A stretch of 11,143 bases of DNA from the NCBI GenBank assembly GCA_017694215.1, contig JADIND010000045.1:1-11143 (forward strand). Direction: 5' to 3'. Source of the stretch: Candidatus Scatousia excrementipullorum (GTDB lineage: Bacteria; Cyanobacteriota; Vampirovibrionia; Gastranaerophilales; Gastranaerophilaceae). This document shows, one piece after another, positions 1 through 6,201 of this stretch. A program made the translations under genes and the position numbers. Positions within the stretch are counted from its first letter, which is position 1, and the number at the start of each line of letters is the position of its first letter. Under the pieces are notes generated by a model that worked only from the letters and a program-made list of their open reading frames with translations, ran no database searches and was not told where the DNA came from.

Positions 1-20
1 CGGTTAACTACTTTCAAGCT

Positions 21-1124
21 TTATTTTCCTTTCTTGTTATCATCGACAATTTCAGCTTCAATCACCTTAGAGCCGTCAGACGCCTTAACTTTCTTTGCAG
101 CATCTTCAGCATCCATCTGCTTGTTGATGATTACAGTCTGCAGTACCTGAACGATGTTGCTTACAATCAAATAGATAAATACACCTGCCGGAATCGGAAC
201 TATTACAAAAGTACCGATAATCATAATTGGCATAAAAGTACCCATTGATTTTTGAATAGCAGCCTGAGTCGGATCCATATCATCTTTATTTTTGTTTGAT
301 GTTGACATGATGAGTTTTTGAGAAAGCCACATTGTCAGGCCGAAAAGCACAATCAGAGCAAGAATATCCCAGTGAAACTCTTTTTTGATTTCAACGGTAG
401 GAACTGAAGCAACAAGCAAATCACCTGCACGTTCAAATGTTACATTTTCCATTTCTTTTGTATTAACATCGGTAATTGTAACTTCGGCTTTTTCAACTTT
501 ATCAAGCTGTGAGAATTTTAAATCAAGGTGATCAAGGCTTATTTTGAAATCAATATTTTCACCAGGATTTATTTCACTTCCCTGTATTTGCAATGCTTTT
601 TTAGCATCGGTAATTTTAACATTATAAAGAACTTTATCTGGCAGATATACTTTAGCGACTTTACCAGGGATAAAGGTATCATATTTTGAAGTTCCCATAA
701 CGCCATCATTAGAGATACCTGCACTGGCACGTAAAGTTGTATCAAGTCTGTTTATAAAAAGGAACTTTGAATTACCTGCAACTTGAATAAAAGCAGGATT
801 CATCAAAGCAGAATATAACAAAATAAAAATAGGCATCTGAATCAACAAAGGCAGACAGCCGCCCATTGGATTAAAGTTATGCTCTTTGTAAAATTCCATC
901 ATTTTTTGCTGCATAACCTGCGGATTTGACTTATATCGTTCCTGAATTGCCTTTAACTTTGGCTGCAAAGACTGCATCATTCTCATTGAACGCTGCTGGG
1001 ATGTATTAAGCGGCCACAGAGCAGCTCTTACGATAAGAGTCAAAACAACAATTGCAAGTCCGTAACTTCCTACAAAAGAAGCTAAAACCTTTAATAATTC
1101 AATAGTTAATCCTACAAAATCCAA
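21..1124 (-). CDS. yidC: Membrane protein insertase YidC/Oxa1 family
   Basis: The 367-aa protein inserts and folds inner-membrane proteins, alone or with SecYEG. Visible features: a first membrane segment (about residues 12-36) with the conserved groove arginine R33 in LIVRAALWPL; a Lys/Gln/Met-rich cytoplasmic helical hairpin (41-85); the NPMGGCLPLLIQMPIF segment leading the second membrane helix (86-108); and further membrane segments at about 251-273 and 296-334, then a charged tail. It lacks the large periplasmic domain that proteobacterial YidC carries after helix 1. Instead about 125 residues (roughly 121-248, beta-rich looking) are inserted in the external loop between the second and third conserved helices. 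The start is TTG at 1124, with GAGG and AGGG upstream; later ATGs would delete helix 1. The upstream neighbour is a tRNA, not rnpA/rpmH, so it appears to have its own promoter. Confidence 0.95.
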   Translation of the reverse strand: MDFVGLTIELLKVLASFVGSYGLAIVVLTLIVRAALWPLNTSQQRSMRMMQSLQPKLKAIQERYKSNPQVMQQKMMEFYKEHNFNPMGGCLPLLIQMPIFILLYSALMNPAFIQVAGNSKFLFINRLDTTLRASAGISNDGVMGTSKYDTFIPGKVAKVYLPDKVLYNVKITDAKKALQIQGSEINPGENIDFKISLDHLDLKFSQLDKVEKAEVTITDVNTKEMENVTFERAGDLLVASVPTVEIKKEFHWDILALIVLFGLTMWLSQKLIMSTSNKNKDDMDPTQAAIQKSMGTFMPIMIIGTFVIVPIPAGVFIYLIVSNIVQVLQTVIINKQMDAEDAAKKVKASDGSKVIEAEIVDDNKKGK

Positions 1125-1157
1125 TTTCCCTAATCCTCATAATTTAATAATAACAAT

Positions 1158-1187
1158 ATTATACTCTTAATAAAAAAAGACCGTCAC
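1158..1187 (-). promoter_or_regulatory. Candidate yidC promoter
   Basis: On the minus strand a perfect -10 TATAAT (1163-1158) is preceded, after an 18-nt spacer, by GTGACG (1187-1182), which matches 4 of 6 bases of the -35 consensus. The -35 lies inside the stem of the tRNA-Pro terminator. Predicted transcription starts about 25 nt before the TTG start. Inferred from motif match only. Confidence 0.5.
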
Positions 1188-1204
1188 ATTTAGGACGGTC
1201 TTTT
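1172..1204 (-). terminator. Rho-independent terminator of tRNA-Pro
   Basis: An 11-bp perfect stem (AAAAGACCGTC, 1175-1185, with GACGGTCTTTT, 1194-1204) encloses an 8-nt loop. Read on the minus strand it follows tRNA-Pro by 4 nt and ends in a run of seven U. The plus strand side has only four U, so it works best for the minus-strand tRNA. Confidence 0.88.
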
Positions 1205-1208
1205 AAAA

Positions 1209-1285
1209 TGGTCGGGATGACACGATTTGAACGTGCGACCCCCTCGTCCCAAGCGAGGTGCGCTACCAAGCTGCGCCACATCCCG
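1209..1285 (-). tRNA. tRNA-Pro(UGG)
   Basis: The 77-nt tRNA on the minus strand has a 7-bp acceptor stem (CGGGATG with CATCCCG), a D-arm with GGTAGCGC, an anticodon stem CTCGC and loop TTGGGAC-type sequence carrying anticodon TGG, a T-arm with GTTCAAATC, discriminator A and an encoded CCA tail (complement of 1209-1211). The CCA is genomic, unlike in the tRNA-Leu of this window. Confidence 0.96.
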
Positions 1286-1392
1286 AAGTGGTATATTTAA
1301 TTATCAAAACAGGAATCATCCTTCTGCTTGAACCTTCTCGAAAAACATATACTGCTATCGTTTCCGGCTCTATCCGCTTTGCGAACTATTTC

Positions 1393-1421
1393 AGTTTAAC
1401 CCAAACATTTTTTTCAGTCAA
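1393..1421 (-). promoter_or_regulatory. Candidate tRNA-Pro promoter
   Basis: TTGACT (1421-1416) is followed after exactly 17 nt by TAAACT (1398-1393) on the minus strand. This would give a leader of about 100 nt before tRNA-Pro, to be removed by RNase processing. The rest of 1286-1577 holds no credible gene; the only longer open frame there (1258-1446, +) runs through the tRNA and has no support. Confidence 0.4.
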
Positions 1422-1537
1422 TAGTTTTTTAGGGATTTATACATAATATTACCCAAAACAATATATAAATTGCATTTATAAACTCGTTTCAGAGTCTAAC
1501 TATTGATAAATACCAAAACAAGTTCAGTCCGGCACAC

Positions 1538-1572
1538 TTACACATCATTTTTGCAAAAACTTATATGTGTAA
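1538..1572 (-). other. Inverted repeat downstream of the prepilin gene
   Basis: TTACACAT (1538-1545) and ATGTGTAA (1565-1572) form a perfect 8-bp inverted repeat around a 19-nt loop that itself contains the self-complementary TTTTTGCAAAAA (1548-1559). It starts 6 nt beyond the prepilin stop, where a terminator is expected, but no U-run follows on the minus strand. It may protect or end the mRNA. Confidence 0.35.
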
Positions 1573-1577
1573 CATTT

Positions 1578-2291
1578 TTACTTTGGCAAATTCTTAAAAT
1601 ATTTTGAATCGCGGAGGGCTTTTTCCGTACATGCTATTCCATTTTGGTCATCTGAAGAGGTCGGAGAACAATAAGTATTCATATCAGTGTATCTCGTTCC
1701 TATAGCCCCCATTGGCAAAAGCCTGCCGTCATCAGTTACCTGAAATGTAAATAAATCATGCCCCCAAGCATTAGGTCTTTTTTTAATACCGTTTACATCA
1801 ACAGAGATAAATAAATTTTGAGCACCAACATTTTCTATCATAACAAACATACCATCCGAAAATATAAACTGCCCGTCGTCTAAAAATGCCGATTTTATAT
1901 TTCTGTCACGTGTATATGTTTCATAATTTTCAATCTTTAAAAACAATGACTCATCATCAGGCATATTAAAACTATCATTCTCCATCGTTTCACAATCTTT
2001 TCGACCACAGTCTTTATAAACCAGAAAGTATTTGATAAAAACAGGCTGAAACTTATAAGGATAATAATTTGCAGCATTAACTACCTGATTTTCTCCGACA
2101 GCCATACGTTCCAAGGCTTGAGATAAAACTGAATAGGCCTTTAATAACTGAGTATGTAAAACTTTCCCCTGATAGACCTTTATAAGCTGAGGCAGAGTTA
2201 ATGCAGCAATTACTCCTATAATTCCAAGTGTTACGAGGACTTCCGCCAAAGTGAATGCTGCAAAATTTGTCTTTGTAATTTTATCAATCAT
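1578..2291 (-). CDS. Type IV prepilin-like protein (N-terminal cleavage/methylation motif)
   Basis: A 237-aa pilin/pseudopilin precursor. After a short basic leader (MIDKITKTNFAA) comes the prepilin peptidase motif FTLAEVLVTLG with the conserved Glu at +5 (E17) and an 18-20 residue hydrophobic helix. The residue before the cleavage point is Ala, not the usual Gly. The C-terminal part has the DVNG...PN..G.DLF.F pattern of many pseudopilins and two cysteine pairs (a CGRKDC pair in the middle, another near the C-terminus), suggesting disulfides outside the membrane. The ATG at 2291 has an ideal GGAGG 6 nt upstream. The frame stays open 30 codons further up to a TTG at 2381, but that extension translates the promoter and contains isoleucine-rich, non-family sequence, so it is rejected. 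No other pilus gene is nearby, so whether it acts in type IV pili or type II secretion is open. Confidence 0.88.
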   Translation of the reverse strand: MIDKITKTNFAAFTLAEVLVTLGIIGVIAALTLPQLIKVYQGKVLHTQLLKAYSVLSQALERMAVGENQVVNAANYYPYKFQPVFIKYFLVYKDCGRKDCETMENDSFNMPDDESLFLKIENYETYTRDRNIKSAFLDDGQFIFSDGMFVMIENVGAQNLFISVDVNGIKKRPNAWGHDLFTFQVTDDGRLLPMGAIGTRYTDMNTYCSPTSSDDQNGIACTEKALRDSKYFKNLPK

Positions 2292-2309
2292 TATCAACCT
2301 CCATTTAAT

Positions 2310-2362
2310 CCTTATAATGATAAATCTAATCATTAAAATGATTAATATTGCCCTTATAATGA
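2310..2362. promoter_or_regulatory. Operator-like repeats in the divergent prepilin/regulator region
   Basis: A perfect inverted repeat TAATCATT-AA-AATGATTA (2327-2344) lies centrally between two identical 11-bp direct repeats CCTTATAATGA (2310-2320 and 2352-2362, 42 bp apart, about four helical turns). The downstream copy overlaps the -10 of the prepilin promoter. The divergent neighbour encodes a Cro/CI-type DNA-binding protein, so autoregulation and control of the prepilin is the obvious inference. Confidence 0.5.
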
Positions 2363-2381
2363 GCGGAATTATTTTTGTCAA
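2353..2381 (-). promoter_or_regulatory. Prepilin gene promoter (sigma-70 type)
   Basis: On the minus strand a perfect -35 TTGACA (2381-2376), a 17-nt spacer and TATAAG (2358-2353, 5 of 6 to consensus) form a strong promoter. Transcription would start near 2346, at the edge of the palindrome, giving a leader of about 55 nt. A TATAAT on the plus strand (2355-2360) overlaps this -10 and could serve the divergent regulator gene, though no good -35 precedes it. Confidence 0.65.
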
Positions 2382-2398
2382 TAAGCTAAGATTAAGGT

Positions 2399-2623
2399 AT
2401 GAAGTATCCGAAATTAATTGAATTTGGCAATAATCTTAGAGTTGAACGGGTTAGACGAGGATATTCACTGGAAAAATTCGGTCAAATTTGTAATCTTAAT
2501 CCGACACATATAGGCAAAATAGAAAGAGCCGAAATGAATCCGACTCTTTTAACAATTCTTTCACTTCTGGAAGCTCTTGATTTAAAGTTTGAACAGCTTG
2601 TTCAGTATAATAAACATGAATAG
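2399..2623 (+). CDS. Small Cro/CI (XRE)-family HTH transcriptional regulator
   Basis: A 74-aa protein made almost wholly of one HTH_XRE domain (about residues 10-65): LRVERVRRGYSLEKF forms the first helix and turn, then NLNPTHIGKIERAEMNP as the recognition region, then hydrophobic helices closing the fold. There is no sensor or dimerisation domain beyond the HTH. It is divergent from the prepilin gene and its likely targets are the repeats between the two genes. AAGG precedes the ATG by one base, too close for a normal Shine-Dalgarno, so initiation may be weak. The stop lies 4 nt from the stop of the converging metallopeptidase gene. Such small single-domain regulators also occur as antitoxins, but no toxin gene adjoins it. 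Confidence 0.85.
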   Translation: MKYPKLIEFGNNLRVERVRRGYSLEKFGQICNLNPTHIGKIERAEMNPTLLTILSLLEALDLKFEQLVQYNKHE

Positions 2624-2627
2624 CGAA

Positions 2628-3491
2628 TTATTTTCCGTTATAGAGGTTATTCTCAACTATTGAATATTTTGTTGCAACACCAAGCCCAACACCGGCCAGC
2701 AAATAGGTTAGCCATGCCACAAAATAATTCCGTTTCAATGCTCCGAGTTTAATTTTGCCCGATTTAATCTCATTTGCAAGGGTCTTTTTAGCCTGCTTTA
2801 TACCGCGTAATGAGGCCTTGCCTTCCTCTATTATTGTAGGCAAAAATGCTCCGAAGCCAAGAAGTCCGGCATTTCGTTCAACAAAATTAGGTTCACCAGA
2901 ATTATCAGGCTTAAATTTACTCAATAACAAAACAGCAAGAGGAACCATAGAGGTATAACGTCTTGATTTTTGCATTGCAGACCAAAATCTGCTTTTGGCA
3001 TTTATTGCATGGCCTAACTCATGCGGAAGTAAAGACGGTTTTGATTTAGGAGCCACTGCTAGTTTTTTTTCAGGAGAGAAGAATGCATTTTTTCCATGTG
3101 CAACTTCTTCCAGTCCGCCTCCGTATTTTCTGGTCATCTCACCGAGATTTTCCGGACTAATATATTCGATTGTTACATCCAGTTTGTTATTTTTAACCAT
3201 ATCACCGGCAACTCTGGCAACATCATCAGCACCGGCAAATTCTTTTCCGGAAGTCAGCCTGTTGCTTAACCATTGTGATGCCTTATTTAAAGATGAAGAA
3301 AGTAACTGCAAAAGCCCAGCCGTTATAGCAGTTTTTCCTATATCTGTGGTGTCATTATTCTCATAATAACCTCCGTTTTGAGAACCGTAAGGATAATATT
3401 CCCGATTACCAAAAGCAGGATTTGATAATGGTCTTTGGAGGTTACTCCCTGTATTATTGAAATTTTGATTTATATTCTGTACAGATAACAT
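2628..3491 (-). CDS. Putative membrane-associated zinc metallopeptidase (HELGH)
   Basis: The 287-aa protein is not assigned to a named family. Residues 157-161 form HELGH within LLPHELGHAIN, the HExxH zinc site of zincins, with flanking hydrophobics as usual. A candidate third ligand is Glu in IIEEGKAS (222-223), the gluzincin-like E..A[SD] pattern. Residues 257-277 form a convincing membrane helix; 182-191 and 208-221 are moderately hydrophobic. The N-terminal 50 residues are Asn/Gly/Tyr-rich and contain PAFGNR. The ATG at 3491 has AGGG 6 nt upstream; an in-frame GTG at 3512 is less likely. No signal peptide is evident. Catalytic activity is inferred from the motif. The gene stands alone and converges with the HTH gene. 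Confidence 0.72.
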   Translation of the reverse strand: MLSVQNINQNFNNTGSNLQRPLSNPAFGNREYYPYGSQNGGYYENNDTTDIGKTAITAGLLQLLSSSLNKASQWLSNRLTSGKEFAGADDVARVAGDMVKNNKLDVTIEYISPENLGEMTRKYGGGLEEVAHGKNAFFSPEKKLAVAPKSKPSLLPHELGHAINAKSRFWSAMQKSRRYTSMVPLAVLLLSKFKPDNSGEPNFVERNAGLLGFGAFLPTIIEEGKASLRGIKQAKKTLANEIKSGKIKLGALKRNYFVAWLTYLLAGVGLGVATKYSIVENNLYNGK

Positions 3492-3584
3492 AAAATTCCC
3501 TACACTACACACATAGAATAAAACACATAAAGAATTTTTATTGCCTTATTTGATTATTTTTTTACAAATCTTATAACAGTTTCA

Positions 3585-3600
3585 TGCTATAATCCGAATA
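3585..3600 (+). promoter_or_regulatory. Extended -10 promoter giving a near-leaderless mRNA
   Basis: TGCTATAAT (3585-3593) is a perfect extended -10 element. The ATG of the thioesterase gene begins only 6 nt after it (3600), exactly where transcription would start. TTTACA (3561-3566) is a possible -35 but 21 nt away. No Shine-Dalgarno can fit, so translation of the first gene is probably leaderless. Confidence 0.6.
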
Positions 3601-4022
3601 TGAAACATACATTTGAACAAAAAGTTTATTATTCTGATACCGATGCTTACGGCGTTGTCTGGCACGGTTCTTATTTAAGATGGCTTGAAATGGGCAGAGT
3701 TATGCTCTGTGAACAAATGGGACACAATCTTATTGATTTAAAGAATCAGGATATTGTCCTTCCTGTCACGAACATCAATATTAAATATAAAATGTCAGCA
3801 AGACTTGATGATGATATGATTATCGAAACGGAAATATCTAAATTTAACGGACTTTCTGTTACATTTAAACAGACAATCCTGTCAAAAGAGACCGGAAAAA
3901 AATTTATTGAAGCAGAAGTTGACGTTGTGGCAATCTCAAACAACGGAAAACTATACCGCAGAATGCCTGAAATTCTCGCAAAAACGTTTGAGGAATCACT
4001 AAAATGTCCGGCACTCGTTTAA
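3600..4022 (+). CDS. ybgC: YbgC/FadM-type acyl-CoA thioesterase (hotdog fold)
   Basis: A 140-aa single hotdog domain of the 4-hydroxybenzoyl-CoA thioesterase family, the usual size. The signature YYSDTDAYGVVWHGSYLRWLE (residues 10-30) holds the catalytic Asp (D15 region) and the HxxY substrate helix. It hydrolyses acyl-CoA or acyl-ACP thioesters in the cytoplasm; the exact substrate cannot be read from sequence. In many bacteria ybgC sits with tol-pal, but here it leads a unit with an rRNA pseudouridine synthase and coaE, so the CoA link to coaE may be meaningful or incidental. Its last 19 nt overlap the next gene. Confidence 0.9.
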   Translation: MKHTFEQKVYYSDTDAYGVVWHGSYLRWLEMGRVMLCEQMGHNLIDLKNQDIVLPVTNINIKYKMSARLDDDMIIETEISKFNGLSVTFKQTILSKETGKKFIEAEVDVVAISNNGKLYRRMPEILAKTFEESLKCPALV

Positions 4023-4738
4023 ACAAATATATTGCATCTTCCGGACTTTGTTCCAGAAGAAAAGCCGATGAACTGATTGAAAACGGTCAGGTTATGGTTA
4101 ACGGCAAAAAAGTTACGGAACTCGGATATCTTGTACAGGAGAAAGACAAAGTTTTTGTTGATAAAAAGCTTATCCATCCTGTAAGACATGAATATTATCG
4201 ATTCTATAAGCCCGCCGGGTATATAACAACCGCCGATGACGAAAAAGGCAGAAAAACAATCTATGACCTTTTACCGGAATCAATGTATCACCTGAAACCT
4301 GTCGGAAGGCTTGATAAAGACTCAACTGGATTACTAATTCTTACAAATGACGGAGAATTAATTAATGAACTTACACACCCGTCAATTAAGGTACCTAAAG
4401 TTTATCTTGTTACAATAGGCGGAATGATTCATAAACACGAGCTTGAACAGCTTGCAAATGGTATTGAAATTGAAAAAGGCAAGATTGCCTATGCTGATAT
4501 TACTGTTCTTGAACAGGATAATGAGCATACAACAATGGAAATAACACTGTTTCAGGGTATGAACCGTCAAATCAGAAAAATGTTTGAACATGTCGGATAT
4601 GAAGTCAAAACTCTTAAAAGAACCAGACATGCAACACTTGATCTTGCAGGATTGAAACGCGGTGAATTTAAACCGATAAAGCCTAAACAGATTAAAGAAT
4701 TAAAAAACTTTCTCAACAGGATTTCAAAAAATGCTTAA
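4004..4738 (+). CDS. rluB: RsuA/RluB-family rRNA pseudouridine synthase
   Basis: A 244-aa protein that isomerises a uridine in rRNA to pseudouridine, most likely in 23S rRNA as for RluB. An N-terminal S4 RNA-binding domain (about 3-50: RLNKYIASSGLCSRRKADEL) is followed by the catalytic domain with the motif GRLDKDSTGLLILTNDG, where D104 is the catalytic Asp. The C-terminal block GMNRQIRKMFEHVGYEV is family-typical. RluB, RluE, RluF and RsuA are close paralogues, so the exact target is inferred; length and S4 domain favour RluB. GAGG lies 10 nt before the ATG, inside the end of the thioesterase gene, and the stop overlaps coaE by 8 nt, so the three genes are translationally coupled. Confidence 0.92.
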   Translation: MSGTRLNKYIASSGLCSRRKADELIENGQVMVNGKKVTELGYLVQEKDKVFVDKKLIHPVRHEYYRFYKPAGYITTADDEKGRKTIYDLLPESMYHLKPVGRLDKDSTGLLILTNDGELINELTHPSIKVPKVYLVTIGGMIHKHELEQLANGIEIEKGKIAYADITVLEQDNEHTTMEITLFQGMNRQIRKMFEHVGYEVKTLKRTRHATLDLAGLKRGEFKPIKPKQIKELKNFLNRISKNA

Positions 4739-5300
4739 AATTGCAATTACAGGAAATATTGCCTCAGGAAAATCTTCCGTGCAGAAAATTCTGGAAACTA
4801 AAGGATATAAAGTCCTTGATACAGATAAAACCGCACATGAACTTCTTGACAACCTGCCTGCAATACAAGAAGCATTTAAAGATTTTGATATTCTGGATGG
4901 CTCTAAAATTTCCCGTGATAAACTAGGCAAACTTGTATTTTCATCTCCTGAATTAAAAACACAACTTGAAAAGATTATACACCCTGCAATCAAGGAGAAA
5001 ATATCAGAGTTTTTTGAAAAAAATAAAAGCGAATCCCTTGTTTTTGTCGGGATACCGCTTTTGTTTGAAAGTGATATGAGAAATATATTTGATAAAGCTC
5101 TTCTTATTTATACGGATGACGAAATTCGCCTTCAACGCTTATTATCGAGGAATCATTATCCGACTGATTATGCAAAACAAAGAATGCAATCACAGCTTTC
5201 ACAGGACACTAAATTGAACCTGTGTGAATATGTTATTTACAATAACGGAACCATTTCCGAATTAGAAAAATCCGTTAATGATTTTTTATTAAATTTTTAA
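4731..5300 (+). CDS. coaE: Dephospho-CoA kinase
   Basis: The 189-aa enzyme catalyses the last step of coenzyme A synthesis, ATP-dependent phosphorylation of the ribose 3'-hydroxyl of dephospho-CoA, in the cytoplasm. The P-loop GNIASGKSS is at residues 8-16, the DTDKTAHELL motif at 30-39, then HPAIKEKI, then VFVGIPLLFES (the conserved PLLFE element), then RLQRLLSRN as the lid-like arginine region. Length is slightly below the usual 195-205. AGGA lies 8 nt upstream within rluB. The gene ends in TTAA (5297-5300), which also supplies the stop of the opposite-strand gene. No terminator hairpin is visible at this junction. Confidence 0.95.
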   Translation: MLKIAITGNIASGKSSVQKILETKGYKVLDTDKTAHELLDNLPAIQEAFKDFDILDGSKISRDKLGKLVFSSPELKTQLEKIIHPAIKEKISEFFEKNKSESLVFVGIPLLFESDMRNIFDKALLIYTDDEIRLQRLLSRNHYPTDYAKQRMQSQLSQDTKLNLCEYVIYNNGTISELEKSVNDFLLNF

Positions 5301-6121
5301 ACAGGTACATAAACTCGTGCACCCGGTCTTATATTTGTAGTTACACCGTCACTGACAGCCTGACCGCTTCCGGTTGTAATCTCCACATGCCCGTATTTTG
5401 AACTGTAGCCGGAAACACCTCTGTCATAAACCAGAATACATCCGGCAGGAAGTGAACTTAAATTTAAACCGTTAGCTGAAATTTCTTTAAAGTTTTTGTT
5501 CATACTTAAAACTGTATTGTAATCAGCCGCATCTGCACGCATACCATTAGACAACCCTGCTTTTTCAAGTGCCATTCTAACATATTTGGCACAATATCCT
5601 GTGAACCCGACCTGATTTGACAACGCAGCCTCTGCAAGTTTTTTACCTTTCTTTGAACTGTAACCTATATCTTTCAGTTGAGGCAAACTTGTTTTTGTTA
5701 TTATATTGAAATTCTTAGAATAATTAGACCTGCGAACCGTTGATGCGGGAGTTGTCGAATAATTATAAGAATGTGACGGTGTTCTTACTTTACTTAAAGA
5801 GTTTGCCAGATTAGTGAATGAATTCATTGTCATTTGAAACAGCTGCATTGACATAATCATGTCAAAGAACCTGTTTCCAAAACCACCCCAGCAGCCAAAA
5901 AATGGCATCATAAAGTTTCCGCCAAAAGGATTCATCATAAACCCGCCGCCCCAGAACGGATTATAAGAAGGCATTGGAAAATTAAATACAGAACATCCGC
6001 CGCTCCAAGAAGGAGGATTCGGGAAATTGTTATACGGTAAAATTACAGGACCTCTGTTCATACCGAAATAATTATTCTGCACATAAGTTGTATTAAGATT
6101 TCTAGCAATAGAACTTAACAA
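5297..6121 (-). CDS. Putative cell-wall hydrolase with CHAP/NlpC-like C-terminal domain
   Basis: A 274-aa protein in two parts. Residues 1-105 are low-complexity, rich in Gly, Phe, Met, Asn and Pro (repeats such as NPFWGGG and NPFGGNFMMPFFG), with YFGMNRG near the start. Residues about 150-274 resemble papain-fold amidase/endopeptidase domains (CHAP or NlpC/P60): the candidate nucleophile Cys177 sits in GFTGYCAKYVRMALEKAG, and His245 in KYGHVEIT, with the usual LPAGCILVYD strand between. Such domains cut peptidoglycan peptides, but activity here is inferred. No signal peptide is evident, so how it would leave the cell is unclear. The start is TTG at 6121 with AAGGGG 9 nt upstream; the next Met (residue 21) has no comparable site. 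Confidence 0.75.
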   Translation of the reverse strand: MLSSIARNLNTTYVQNNYFGMNRGPVILPYNNFPNPPSWSGGCSVFNFPMPSYNPFWGGGFMMNPFGGNFMMPFFGCWGGFGNRFFDMIMSMQLFQMTMNSFTNLANSLSKVRTPSHSYNYSTTPASTVRRSNYSKNFNIITKTSLPQLKDIGYSSKKGKKLAEAALSNQVGFTGYCAKYVRMALEKAGLSNGMRADAADYNTVLSMNKNFKEISANGLNLSSLPAGCILVYDRGVSGYSSKYGHVEITTGSGQAVSDGVTTNIRPGARVYVPV

Positions 6122-6201
6122 TTTTATTTTCCCCTTATAAAATCCCCTGTATTTATATAAAGGATTTTGTGGGAAAAAAATTGCCTTATTTTAACAAAAT
6201 T

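Noticed and set aside
1258..1446. 62-codon plus-strand open frame
   Set aside because: It begins inside tRNA-Pro on the opposite strand, has no ribosome-binding site and reads as random sequence.
2399..2623. HTH protein as antitoxin of a toxin-antitoxin pair
   Set aside because: No small toxin gene adjoins it on the same strand; the divergent partner is a clear prepilin and the converging gene a metallopeptidase-like protein.
2755..3366. Plus-strand open frames of 67 and 123 codons over the metallopeptidase gene
   Set aside because: They are antisense shadows: the minus-strand frame carries HELGH and a good start site, while these peptides show no motif or start signal.
6139..6168. AAAATCC/GGATTTT inverted repeat upstream of the wall-hydrolase gene as a terminator of the 109-aa gene
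   Set aside because: The loop is 16 nt, the stem is short and AT-rich, and no U-run follows on the minus strand. The region is more likely promoter sequence.
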